From contig OX421509.1 in the NCBI GenBank assembly GCA_949126835.1, forward strand, positions 13,795,279 through 13,859,278: DNA of 64,000 nt, in the 5' to 3' direction. A model generated the notes under the pieces. It was given only the letters and a program-made list of their open reading frames with translations, did not search any database and was not told the DNA's origin. Source of the stretch: Anisus vortex (lineage: Eukaryota; Mollusca; Gastropoda; Planorbidae). Made by a program: the position numbers and the translations under genes. Of this stretch, positions 1 to 9,376 are shown in pieces; the first letter of the stretch is position 1; every line of letters starts with the position of its first letter.

Positions 1-165
1 AAACAACATATACCTTAGGAATGCCCATGAGAAAGCTATGTCGCTACGAAACACGTTTAAAAGGTATATTTTTAAACATGTGTATAAATATATAATATAA
101 TTTCTGTACATAATAAAAAAAAAACGTGGCCAGTGCCAAGTGTAATAATGCTGGTCATCAGTTTA

Positions 166-408
166 GTAAAGTAATTTCGTCAGACCAAATGTTATCCGAA
201 CAACGGTGATACAGCGTAAAGCAGTTTTCGCAGCATGCTAGGGGATTGTGTGGCCAGCACAACGCCCTGCCGCCATTATTTTTTCCAACAACTAATTTCA
301 GGTACTCATCAGATATGGGTAAACATAGGGACACCCACCCAGACACCCCGTAAAATGTCATATCCTCCACCAGGATCCGACCAACCTTGACCTTCGGTAG
401 GCCACCCA
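166..408 (-). mobile_element. tRNA-derived SINE copy, degenerate
   Basis: On the minus strand this matches the SINE family found throughout the window: a B-box-like head followed by the body with a GGGTGTCCC-type segment and a tail that reads TTTGGTC..TTTACTTTAC. The head is eroded and the A box is not recognisable. It lies in gene A downstream of the last visible exon, so any further gene A exons are off the left edge. Confidence 0.7.
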
Positions 409-512
409 AACCCGCACACCATGCCCACATTCTCATCAGTTCAGATTTCGCATCATGAAACAATTAGCAACGCAACGGATCGTTGATTCTAGGGAAGTCG
501 TCCCGAACACAC

Positions 513-701
513 CTCCATTAATGTCCACAGAACACACGGACTTCTGGCCCGACCAGCTGAGGATCACGTCGTCCACTATGAAGGGCCCCTCGTGGCAGAT
601 GATGTCCACCGCCCTGTCGTTCACCGGGAGCGCCCTCATGCCCTGGCACGCCACTTTCGAATTCCGGATTCTGAAGTAGAGGTTGAAGCCACCAAGTTCC
701 T
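513..701 (-). CDS. Gene A exon: first F-lectin-like module, second half
   Basis: This 189-nt exon is phase 1 at both ends, with acceptor CACAG and donor GGAG/GTGTGT. It encodes 63 residues, with ELGGFNLYF at the start, VACQGM, then a GPFIVDDVILSW stretch ending at CSVDING. The gene B exon at 19857-20045 has exactly the same length and the same Cys and Gly pattern. It is the last gene A exon inside the window. Confidence 0.88.
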
Positions 702-2760
702 CTGTGCAGAGAAAAAAAATGGAATGATTTACATTTGTTGAAAAAACAACAACACTTTTGTCATTTTGTTAAGCCTTAGTAAGTAAAGTACCCGTTGGAC
801 TAAATTAGGGCCGATGAAACAGCGTTCACCAGTTAGGGGGCCGCGGCATAATAGGTGATTGTGTGACCAGCACTATGGACAGCCGCCCTTAGTTTACCGC
901 AACTAAGTTCAGGTACCCATCAGAGATGAGTAGACTCAGGGACACACTCCAGACCCGGGAAAAAAATCCCCATCCTTCACCAGGATTCGAACCCAGGACC
1001 TTCGATACGCCAGTCGAAACGCGCTGCCGCCTCGGCTACCTTGCCCCACTATGTAAAACTGTACATATGTAGGGCTACAACGTATCGTTATATTTGAAAT
1101 ATGTAACAGTGTGACAGAATTGGGAAACTTAGTACGCATTTAAAACTTTGAGAACACGTAGATGTGTGTACCTGGCGTGTTCACCATTATTCTCAACCAT
1201 GTAAAGATGGTGCCTGCCTTCAGTTTGATGACGATTGGCAGCTGGAGCTCCGAGGTGCACGTGTTGTCGTCATTATCCGCTAGTTCACCCAGCGGCCCTT
1301 GCTTATCGCCAGAGAGGCTTCCTGAAAGAAAAAAATATGTTGTCTGTCTGAATATCTATATTTATAAAGTAGACTGTGTGTGTGTTCAAACAATCATATT
1401 AGTTATCTTTAAGACACGTGACCTTATTGTCTCATATTATACTTTTTCGAATTCACTTCGGACATGCGACTTTGCTAGCTAAGTGGTTAACGTATACGGC
1501 AGCCATGCGGGCGACCCAGGTTCGATTCTCCAGTTAGTCTATACCTTTTTTTCTACAAGTTTTTTTTAATACAATTAATATTACTCTAAAAAAATATTTG
1601 TAAATCTACAAGCGACACCGGGCAATTTAAATTTTCGTTTAATAAAAAGACTTGCCTAATTTTTACCCGATTACAATATTAATTCTAAATTACTTTCCTA
1701 AAAGTCTTCAGTAAAAAAATTAATAAAATGTATTTATTAGATTTATAGCTTTCAGTTCATTGTATTTAAAATAGTTTTTTTTTTAAATTATCTGTACCTT
1801 AGGCAGGCGTGTTTTATTTCACCCGGGCAACGCCGGGGAATTAAGCTTGTATATATCTATATATCTTGTCTCTCTATAATTGTGTCTCCTTATCTCTCCG
1901 TCTATCAGTCTACCATCTGCAACAATAAGTCTGTGAATCGCTGGTCTAATAAGCATCGATTCTATACCAATTTGTTTTTATTTTTGCGGACCCGGCTGTT
2001 TTTTAAATTCTACTTTGTGGCTCACAAACATTTCAGCCACTCTACTTTTGAAATTAGAGTTTAATGCCTTGGGTATTATTACTACTATACAACCCAATAA
2101 CAAATGCTCAGATAAATAGAAAAACAAAAAAAAATGTCCTTATCCCTTATGCGAGAACAAATGCATATAAGTACTCTTTCTTCCCAAGTGGCATTCGGGC
2201 ATGAAATGGGTTGCCTGAACAAACCAGAAAAAAAACAGTAACTTAACATCATTTAAAACATTAATAAAGATGCAAGACTAGACTCGGATCACGGATGAGC
2301 GTAGGACGCAATAATATTCTTTATAGAAGGAGCGTCCTGTAATATATAAGATAAGAAGATAAGAAAATCCGGGGACGTGACACTATATTAAAAACACGTT
2401 TTAATAAAAAAAAAAAAAAAAACTTACTGAACTGGCAGCTGGGACCAAACCAGCCGTTGGAACACCTGACGTCCTCGCCACTGCACGAGCCGTCGCTGAG
2501 GCACAAGCCACTAGCACAGTGACAGATCAAGTTGTTGTCGACCAGATCAATAGTCGTGGGCACTGCGGAGGGAGGGGAAACAAACCATCGTCGTTAATTC
2601 TTGAGTTGCGGAACTTTGCGTAATCTTGTTTATAAAATGTTTTTATTGTATAGTTTATACAACATACATTATACAACTTTTTAAATAATATTCTACAATG
2701 AACATAAAGCTATGATGGATTTAAAGCTATAATAGATGGAGTGTGAAAGAGTAAAGGAAT

Positions 2761-2799
<39 letters not shown>

Positions 2800-5471
2800 A
2801 GAGTGAGAGTATGAAAGAGGGAACGAGTGAAAGAGTAAAGGAATGACAGAGAGAGAGAGAGAGAGAAAGAGAAAGAGTGAGAGAATGAAAGAGGGAACGA
2901 GTGAAAGAGGGAGAGAGTGAAAGAGGCTGAGAATGAAAGAGGGAGACAGTGATAGAGGGGGAGTGTGAAAGAGGGAGAGAATGAAAGAGAAAGCGAGTGA
3001 ATAAATTAGAGACTGAAAGAATAAGAGAATGAAAGAGGGAGATACTGAAAGAGTGAGAGAATGAAAAAGGGAGTGACTAGAAAGAGTGAGAGAGTAACAG
3101 AAAAAAGAAAGAGAAACCGAAAGTCTCCGCGTGTAAAATCAAAACCGTTTCTGTGCTAAAGATAGAATTAAAACAACAACAACAACTACACAACTCACGC
3201 CGGTACATGCAAAGGACCGTCCTCGCGTTCTCGCACGCCACGTCAGTGAGCAGTCCGAACCTGTTCACGAACGTGCAGTCTTCCTCGGAGAACTTCTGGT
3301 TGGGCTCACCCGTGTGCCAGGCCAATGCCGGGACAGGCATCTCGTCCTCGTCCCAGATGAACTTCCCTTCCTGATGCAGGTCGTTGGCACCGGACCACGG
3401 TCCCGTCCATGCTTTAAAGGAGTATATAAATATATACTAGTAGTTATGCCCGTCAAAATGACTGAGAAACGAATGAATAGACTTTACAATGTGTTTTGTT
3501 AAAAGAGAGTGTGTAACTTTTTTTTAAAGAAGCAGGCTTGAATTGGAAAAACTCGATAATATCTCGCGTTCGACATAGCAAATGAACAGTGTGAAAGCAT
3601 TTCAAAGGGACATTATTCTGAAATGGAGCTCAGTTTAGAACCTTAGCAAACAGTGATTAGTAATAGGCCTACGTTTATTAAACATAATAAATAAACAGAC
3701 GAGGCCTTCCGGCTCTCACGTCCAGGGAAGGGGTAGCGTATAAGAGGAGTGGGATCAGGATGGGCACTCTAAGAGCCAGTCCGAGACTGGCCAACCCCGC
3801 GTTACATAGGGGTACGATGTCAGTAGTCACGCGCGCTACTCTGCTACTTCCTCAATGACGGATTCACCCCCCCCCCCCCTCCCCATCCCCCGGACCATTA
3901 ACGTGGTGTCTCGCTAGTAATCCTGCACTGTCAGCCGGTAGCAAAAATTCCAGATTATAGGCGCCAGGACATGCAGGCATTGGACTTGGCGAGACGGGTT
4001 GCTGCGCACATCTCTCCCCCCCCCCACACCGATTTTCGGTGACTGTATACTGTGCAATGATACATCAGACGCGAAAAATCGGGGCTGCCCCTTTCTCTTG
4101 CGTTAGCCCCACCGGTGTCCTCATAATGGGAGCGTATCGGTGGTTTACACACTTCGCCAGACTTGTGATGCTCATGTGAACAAAAGTGACACATTCCACC
4201 ATCTGGTGCCACTCAGCGAATTCCAACGCTTATGGCACATGATAATGGCATTGTTACTGGCACAGTATTCTAGCCGACAGCGCGATCAGTTGGCTACTCC
4301 AGGGGTCTCAGGATCGAATCTCGGTTAAACCTTGGACTACCCACCTCTGTTGTTAAGTTTTAGGCGGGGGGTGGGGGGGACTTGTGCGCTCAGGTTACGG
4401 AAACTGGGGGATGCTGCTTCAATAGCCTTTTGGAATGATATGAAAACGTGAGGGCCACGAATTTTGAAACTGCCTAACTTTCAATAACTTTCATATATTA
4501 AACTGAATGAGTTTCATAAAACAAGAAAAGCATATTAACAGTAAGGAATCAAATCTCATTACGTGTGTTTGACCCTAAAATAAAGTACAGCCGCTTAAAC
4601 TGTTCAGGCGAGTCTATAGTTGCGAGTTGCATCCCGAGGCCTGCGCAGAATTTCTGAAAAACAGAATTGCAAAATTAAAAGTGAGAAAAGTCACCGCCAA
4701 CTAGAGAATAGAGTAGTGTTAAATTAAATCTCAATGTACGTCACAGAAGAATGGGGAGAATACCCCCTCCCCCCACTTTGTCCAACGGCAGACCTGAGCA
4801 AATTTTACAAGTGTCGTAATCTTTACTAAATGTCGACCAATTAAAGCCGTAATTACCAAATTTTCGAGCATCAAGAACAAAGATATCGATTTTTAATGCC
4901 AATTAGAGCAGAAAAGAAGAAATTACGATGGAATTTCTATTTTCCGATCGATTTTAGATAATAGTATTTTATTAGATATTGCTCTCTCTCTCTCTCTGTG
5001 TCTGTCTCTCTGTCTGTCTGTCTCTCTGTCTGTCTCTCTGTCTGCCTCTCTGTCTGTCTCTCTACATACATACATAAACATATAAATGTGTGTGTGTGTG
5101 TGTTTAATTTAGCATTTAAATATATTTAAATATGAAGTGTTGTGCTCTGTCTTGAGAGTGACATAGATTAAAATATCATTAGCATAATATAGCGATCTCA
5201 CTTCCAATAAAACAAGAAATATCTACTTTAAGACAATATTTTCTAGGCCAGCCAACGGAATAAAAAATTTAACAGAACCAATCGCATGGCTAGATACATA
5301 AAGATAAAAAAAAGACAATAGCAAAAATAACAAAACAAATAATGAAACAAGAGTTATAGTTTCGTATTTGTGTAACCTTAGCTTGAAACCAATCGTTTTT
5401 CTTGTCGTCATAGTGAAAGCAGACGTCGTCCACTAGAATCGAACTGTTCTCATAGCACTCCATGCCTTGGG
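513..5471 (-). CDS. Gene A: CTLD-EGF-F-lectin-like receptor, 3' part missing
   Basis: This is a multi-exon gene on the minus strand, cut by the left window edge. Visible coding exons, in transcript order: 5471-5377, 4653-4563, 3411-3199, 2562-2428, 1321-1172 and 701-513. All have AG/GT borders and join in frame to about 291 residues. The first three form a C-type lectin-like domain with the EPN motif of mannose-type lectins. The fourth is a six-Cys EGF-like module. The last two are a divergent galactose-binding-like module. The signal-peptide exon was not found in 5480-9300. By comparison with genes B and C, the missing 3' exons should encode a second F-lectin module, EGF2, a membrane span and a tail. 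It is head to head with gene B. Binding of a glycan ligand at the cell surface is inferred from the domains. Confidence 0.85.
781..1048 (-). mobile_element. tRNA-derived SINE copy
   Basis: Near full-length copy on the minus strand, in a gene A intron. The B box GGTTCGAATCC and the 3' TTTACTTTACTT end are both visible. The opening of the copy reads GGGGCAAGGTAGCCGAGGCG, which fits an A-box-like head. Confidence 0.85.
1172..1321 (-). CDS. Gene A exon: first F-lectin-like module, first half
   Basis: This 150-nt phase 1-1 exon has acceptor TTCTTTCAG and donor CCAG/GTACAC. It encodes 50 residues: SLSGDKQGPLGELADNDD, a TC pair, then IVIKLKAGTIFTWLRIMV. Genes B (17363-17512) and C (43819-43968) have the same-length exon. 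The DNDD..TC segment recalls the AVDG..C region of F-lectin domains, but the module is too divergent to name with certainty. Confidence 0.88.
1375..1870 (+). mobile_element. Second tRNA-headed dispersed repeat
   Basis: The left part has an A-box-like TAGCTAAGTGGTTAACG and a B-box-like GGTTCGATTCT, so it looks tRNA-derived. The body reads TTTACCCGATTACAATATT. The right end has the palindrome CCCGGGCAACGCCGGG followed by AATTAAGCTTGTA. Related copies lie at 29555-30030 and 46320-46650. The hairpin near the end could also indicate a Helitron-like terminus. Confidence 0.6.
2078..2365 (+). mobile_element. Non-LTR retrotransposon 3' end (Nimbus-like)
   Basis: The last part of a reverse transcriptase ORF is visible: ARTNAYKYSFF, then a GIR..W/LPEQT-type segment, followed by a short 3' UTR ending in TAAGATAAG repeats. 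Frameshifts break it. The fullest copy of the same family is at 35430-36010. The (TAAGA)n tail and protein end resemble snail Nimbus-type elements, which I recall from Biomphalaria. Confidence 0.75.
2428..2562 (-). CDS. Gene A exon: EGF-like module 1
   Basis: This 135-nt phase 1-1 exon has acceptor CTCCGCAG and donor TTCA/GTAAGT. It encodes 45 residues with six cysteines in EGF order: LICHCASGLCLSDGSCSG, then RCSNGWFGPSCQF. It joins the CTLD to the F-lectin-like modules, as in B and C. Confidence 0.9.
2761..3115. repeat. Purine-rich GA/GAAAGAG tandem repeat
   Basis: Imperfect tandem units of the type GAGAGAATGAAAGAGG follow a pure (GA)n start. It lies in the gene A intron between EGF1 and the last CTLD exon. 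It holds no coding signal. Confidence 0.9.
3199..3411 (-). CDS. Gene A exon: CTLD part 3 (ligand-binding end)
   Basis: This 213-nt phase 1-1 exon encodes 71 residues. It opens with AWTGPWSGAND and FIWDEDE, carries EPN followed by EEDCTF, then LLTDVAC, and closes with LCMYRR. EPN is the calcium-site motif of mannose-type C-type lectins. The WND motif is degenerate here (LLTDVAC). The GTGAGT donor is strong. Confidence 0.92.
3436..3495 (+). repeat. Short dispersed repeat with GCCCGTCAAAATGAC core
   Basis: The core CCCGTCAAAATGACTGAGAA plus flanks recurs at 43610-43652 (inverted) and 55928-55980 (direct). The flanks start with ACTAGTAGTTA. It is probably a terminal piece of a mobile element. 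Confidence 0.55.
3500..4562. other. Gene A intron, no gene seen
   Basis: This is mixed-composition intron sequence with a GC-richer block at 3700-4330 that includes a poly-C run near 3867-3880. That block looks like an old dispersed repeat but I cannot assign it to a family. No exon-like frame with splice sites was found. Confidence 0.5.
4563..4653 (-). CDS. Gene A exon: CTLD part 2
   Basis: This 91-nt exon, phase 0 in and phase 1 out, is too short for simple ORF finding. The acceptor is TTTTTCAG and the donor ACAC/GTAATG. It encodes KFC, then AGLGMQLATIDSPEQ, then FKRLYFILGSNT. This matches the gene B exon 11978-12068 in length, phase and the C..G..LAT..SPEQ pattern, the usual second segment of a CTLD. 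Confidence 0.9.
4979..5066. repeat. TCTG/TCTC simple repeat
   Basis: CT-rich microsatellite with TCTG units, followed by (GT)n near 5088-5103. Intronic in gene A. Confidence 0.9.
5377..5471 (-). CDS. Gene A exon: CTLD part 1
   Basis: This 95-nt exon, phase 1 in and phase 0 out, has acceptor TTTCACCAG and donor AAG/GTTACA. It encodes 32 codons: QGMECYENSSILVDDVCF, then DDKKNDWFQAK. The W..A pattern is the usual opening of a CTLD. The same position in B and C gives NWFEAK and TWFQAE. It needs an upstream signal-peptide exon ending in phase 1. Confidence 0.9.
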
Positions 5472-5479
5472 CTGGTGAA

Positions 5480-5794
5480 AGAGATCATACGAATGTCAAC
5501 AGAATGTTATTTGCAAACAGCCCTCGAGTAGTTCGCCGGACTGTCAACCGACACGGCGCGAGTTCTATCTTTGCCGCCGACCGATCCCTGCCGCCCTGCA
5601 GGAGTTTTGGGCCTAGTGGACGTAATTATCTTCCATCTATATAATCTAGAAGGAACGTCTGTAAAACTTATTTTAAAAATTATGGAGTGCCATAAATTAG
5701 ATAAAAATTAGGCTTCTATTCCGTTTACTTGAGATTTACCACTTAAAATGTATGTAGGCCTAGATTTCTTGGGTGTTTGTGTGTGTGTAGGGGC
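5480..5794. other. Upstream of gene A, no gene seen
   Basis: Part of 5510-5640 matches a sequence at 32650-32790 (GTTCGCCGGACTGTCAACC versus GTTCACCGGACTGTCAACC, then CTGCAGGAGTTTTGGG..CTAGTGGACGTAAT). It is therefore a dispersed repeat, not an exon. Confidence 0.6.
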
Positions 5795-5965
5795 AGCTTT
5801 CGACTGGCGCGCCGAAGGTCCTACCATTAGTTTGGGGGTAAAGTAAAGGTAGCTGAGCATTGTGCTGGCCACACACGTCGTATGCCGTGAACACAAAAAC
5901 TGGTGAACGTTTCTTCACCGGCCCTATCATCAATTTGGTTCTTACGGGAAACTTTACTTTGGGCT
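5795..5965 (+). mobile_element. SINE copy with internal deletion
   Basis: The head CGACTGGCGCGCCGAAGGTC joins directly to the late body at TTAGTTTGGGGGTAAAGTAA. The B box and central part are therefore missing. The right end GGAAACTTTACTTT is intact. Confidence 0.8.
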
Positions 5966-6374
5966 TTGCCGTCTTAAAAAAATTCATCCCACAGTAAAAA
6001 AGGATTGGAGTTTCACAAACCTGGTTCTATAAATAGAGCAACATTCAGAAGGCAGTATAGGCAGCATTGAAGGATTTTGTGAAGATTCATTTGTTCCGAG
6101 TCGTCCTATAGTCAGAGGTGAAGAATGCATTCATGGGTGGTCATATATGTCATGTCATTAAGTGGCCGTTTGTCTAAACGATCTAGAGGAGATTAGATTT
6201 GAAACAAAAAGTGAATACATCTTCTATGATTTTTGTTAACAAGCTAAAAGGCTCCGATTTACATTAAAAACCGATAACTGTTGTTTACTTCGAATACTGT
6301 ATTATTACTTGAGTTAATTCCCTTTGTTTATTACCCAATATGCTTTTCATAAGTGCAGGCAAGATCTTAACGTA

Positions 6375-6625
6375 GATGTTACAGACGCTCCTTCTATGAA
6401 GAAGATTACTGCGTCCTACGAGTATCCGTGGTTTGAGTCTAGTCCTGCATTTTAATTAGTGTTTTGAATGATGTAGAGATGGTCTTCTTGTTTTTTTTAG
6501 GCAACCCATTCCATGCCCGGATGCCAATAAGGAAGAAAGAGTATTTATATGCATTACTTCTTGTATATGGGACAAGAGAAGTGATTTTGTCGCTTTGGCT
6601 ATCTGAGCATCGTAATAAATTGTTA
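6375..6625 (-). mobile_element. Non-LTR retrotransposon 3' end, copy 1 of 2
   Basis: Minus-strand copy of the Nimbus-like 3' end: the ACAGACGCTCCTTCTAT..GAAGAAGATTACTGCG block on the plus strand is the complement of the family terminus. The RT frame is broken. Confidence 0.75.
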
Positions 6626-6639
6626 TTTTGTTGTAGGGC

Positions 6640-6840
6640 CTATATTACAGACGCCCCTTCTATTAAGAAGATTACTGCGTCCTACGCTCATCCGCGGTCC
6701 GAATCTAGTCTTGCCTCTTTATTAATGTTTTACATGATATTAAATTACTGGTTTTCCTGGTTTGTTCAGGCAACCCATTCCATGCCCGAATGCCACTTGG
6801 GAAAAAAGAGTACTTATATGCATTTGTTATCGCCATAATT
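6640..6840 (-). mobile_element. Non-LTR retrotransposon 3' end, copy 2 of 2
   Basis: A second minus-strand copy of the same family directly follows the one at 6375-6625, so two 3' ends lie in tandem with the same orientation. It has the same GCGTCCTACGCTCATCCG block and a broken RT end. Confidence 0.75.
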
Positions 6841-7538
6841 TTCAGCCAGGCATTAATCATTACCTTTACCTTAACCGCATTCTATGTAGAATGACAATCC
6901 AGCACAAGAAATTGTAAGAAGTCGTCCTCAATAAACGTCCACGCGTCCACAAGTAACGTCAACGGTTCAAGCCTAGCTTATATTACAAACCAAAAAGGAT
7001 AGACCCGGATTGCGACAATAAAAGAACAAAACAGCATTACAAATCTTTCTATTTTCCAAATTCCGTGTTTCTTCCTGTTTTTTTATTTCTCGTTCTGAAT
7101 GGGTTTTATTGAATGTATTGGGTGCAAAATTTTTTTAGGATATTCCCGATTAGATTATTTATGCTATTTTATCTTATCTTATACATAATTATGGAACAAT
7201 AATATGGACTTTGATATTGACAAGTCGTAAATATTGACAAGTCTTAATTAGACCTGACCTTGTCAAACAGAAGAGATCAATAGCTTCCGGTGCCATTTCC
7301 GTAAACCAAAACCCATGCTTTTGCTTGTGTTTGACAATTAATTGACAAATATTTTCAAACTCGACGGCCAGCTCTTGTCTTTAAAAAATATACAAAGGAT
7401 ACAAGATTAGTTATGAGGAATCCGTTTTTAACATTAACATTTAGTAGGCGATAATTGATACTCAAAGTGTTAGTCGCGTTAAGTTAAATTTAGCTTTGAT
7501 TAGAAAATAAAGTAGTTAAGAGCTGACATAGAACGTGA
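6841..7538. other. Gene A/B intergenic, no gene seen
   Basis: AT-rich sequence with no recognisable repeat or exon. A signal exon of gene A may lie here or nearby, but I could not identify one. Confidence 0.5.
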
Positions 7539-7857
7539 GAGACAGAGAGAGAGAGATACAGAGAGAGAAACACTGAGCAAAGGAGTGTACAGATAGAGTG
7601 ACAGAGAGAGAGATAGAGAGAGAGAGACAAAAAGATAGGAGACACTGAGCGAAAGAGGGAAAGATAGAGAGAGACAGAGAGAGGGAGAGACAGAAGGAGA
7701 GACAGAGAGAGAGAGTCAGAAAGAGAGAGAGAGAGACACATTGAGTGACAGTGAGAGAGCGACAGAAAGAGAGAGACAGAAAGAGAGAGACAGAAATAGA
7801 GAGACACACAGAGAGTGACAAAGAGAGAGAGAGAGAAAGACAGACAGAATGTCAGAC

Positions 7858-7889
<32 letters not shown>

Positions 7890-7895
7890 TGAGCT
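7539..7895. repeat. GAGACAGA-rich simple repeat
   Basis: Purine-rich tandem repeats of GAGAGACAGA and GAGAGA units, about 360 bp long. The long Leu/Ser frames on the minus strand are artefacts of this repeat. Confidence 0.9.
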
Positions 7896-8204
7896 ATTGA
7901 GAGTCAAATAGACAGCGTAAAGCAGCGAAAAAGTTATGTTTCGCACTGTACAATCAAGAGACGCATATTGAACGTGTAAAGTGAATCTTATGAGCAATTT
8001 TTATTGACATTTACGTTTGCTGATTTTAGTAAAGATTTATTCATTAGTGTTAGATATCCGCCCGTTAAATCATGTACACTGGTGACAGGATTGTTACAGA
8101 TTTAATTCACGAAAGCATCTTTGGTTAAAGTATTAATTGTTAGTGATATTGGTATTCGAACTTTTAAAAATACTGCACTCACAATGATCTAATAAAATAC
8201 TATT

Positions 8205-8300
8205 ATCTTATGCATTGCAGGTTCTCCTTCTATAAAGAAGGGATAAGGAAAGTGTTTTGTCCTTATAATTTTATCTGAGCGTTGTATCAGATTGTTATTG
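8205..8300 (-). mobile_element. Non-LTR retrotransposon fragment
   Basis: Short minus-strand piece of the Nimbus-like family (TTCTCCTTCTATAAAGAAG), missing the GCGTCCTACGC segment. It sits directly before an opposite-strand copy at 8325-8545. Confidence 0.5.
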
Positions 8301-8324
8301 TGTTGTCAATAAAAGCAAATTGTA

Positions 8325-8545
8325 TAGATTTGCGAGAACAAATGCATATAAAAACTCTTTCTTCCCGAGTGGCATTCGGGCATGGGATTGGTTGCCCAAA
8401 CAAACCAGAAAAACCAGTAACATAACATCATTTAAAACATTAATAAAGATGCAAGACTAGGCTCGGACCACGGATGAACGTAGGACGCGATAATCGTCTT
8501 TATAGAAGGAGCGTCTGTTATATATAAGATAATAAAACACTTTTT
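8325..8545 (+). mobile_element. Non-LTR retrotransposon 3' end (Nimbus-like)
   Basis: Plus-strand copy with the GCATATAAAAACTCTTTCTT and GGCATTCGGGCATGGGATTG segments and the terminal AAGGAGCGTCTGTTATATAT. With the fragment at 8205-8300 it forms an inverted pair. Confidence 0.75.
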
Positions 8546-8639
8546 CATTTTCCCTATTATAATAATATAAAGTGCAGTTTTTTTTAAAAATGGTTTTCAG
8601 TCACGAAATAAGTAGCCTATATGAGAATTTCTTTGCCGA

Positions 8640-8850
8640 TCTATTAAACAATTTCTTGCCATGTTTTTCTGTCTCTGGCTATCTTCTCTAACTATTTCCA
8701 GTGCTTCCTGGTTAACTGCACATCCGTTTCTATTTCTCTTCGCCAGGTGTTCTTGGGTCTACCTCTTCGTCTCGCAGCCTGTAGATTCCACGAAAGAGCT
8801 TGCCTAGTCAAATGTGTAGTTGGTTTTCTCATTGTGTGGCCTATCCATCG
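8640..8850 (-). mobile_element. Non-LTR retrotransposon ORF2 C-terminal remnant
   Basis: The minus strand translates, with frameshifts, to the familiar end of many LINE ORF2 proteins: RWRWIGHTMRKP, ARRRGRPKNTWRREIET, then an LEKIARDRKTW segment. It is a different family from the Nimbus-like copies. It is decayed and non-functional. Confidence 0.75.
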
Positions 8851-9019
8851 CCATCTTCTTTTTTTTTTTGGGATTTCTCGCTCTATTGGAATATGTTGCT
8901 GATCTTTCCCATACAGTTGCGTTTGTAATATTTTTCTGTTGTTTAGCGGGAGCCTCTAGCTCGAGCCTCTATTTACTTTAAGTAAGGTATTTGATAGAGG
9001 CTCATTCACATTCGTGATA

Positions 9020-9090
9020 CTTTGTGTTGACCAGTCAATCCCCTTGTAAGGCATGGCAACGAACGACCAATAGTGAACGCTGCTTCAAAA
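9020..9090 (+). mobile_element. SINE 3' fragment
   Basis: Short partial copy of the window SINE family: ATCCCCTTGTAAGGCATGGC, then ATAGTGAACGCTGCTTCA. Degenerate. Confidence 0.5.
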
Positions 9091-9303
9091 TTTTCACAGA
9101 GCTATATGGTCTGAGAGAACGGATGACCCAATTTTATTTATGCAACATTGCAGACGCATCTTGCACTTCCGTTGGCCAGCTTGCATGTATTCAATTTTCA
9201 TTGTTTCAGATTTACCCCGACCTCAGTGCATCAATATTAGAGATTGCCAAAGTAGATGTAGTGGCCACAGTGACTACAATGCTATAACTGACCACTGGCC
9301 AGC

Positions 9304-9376
9304 ATGGAACGAATGACGTTGTATGCCCCAATCACATGTTACATCTATCTGACTATATTTCTTTACGGAGCATCAG
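9304..9376 (+). CDS. Gene B exon 1: signal peptide
   Basis: This 73-nt exon ends TCAG/GTTTGG in phase 1, exactly the phase needed by the CTLD exon at 10503. It encodes MERMTLYAPITCYIYLTIFL, then YGAS, a short polar start and a hydrophobic core. The split codon gives Ala, so cleavage near YGASA/LGC is plausible. A second in-frame ATG at 9313 would give a more typical signal peptide, and either could be the start. No transcript evidence is available. Confidence 0.65.

Noticed and set aside
436..679. Plus-strand 74-aa frame opposite the gene A exon
   Set aside because: Shadow of the minus-strand exon 701-513, which matches genes B and C.
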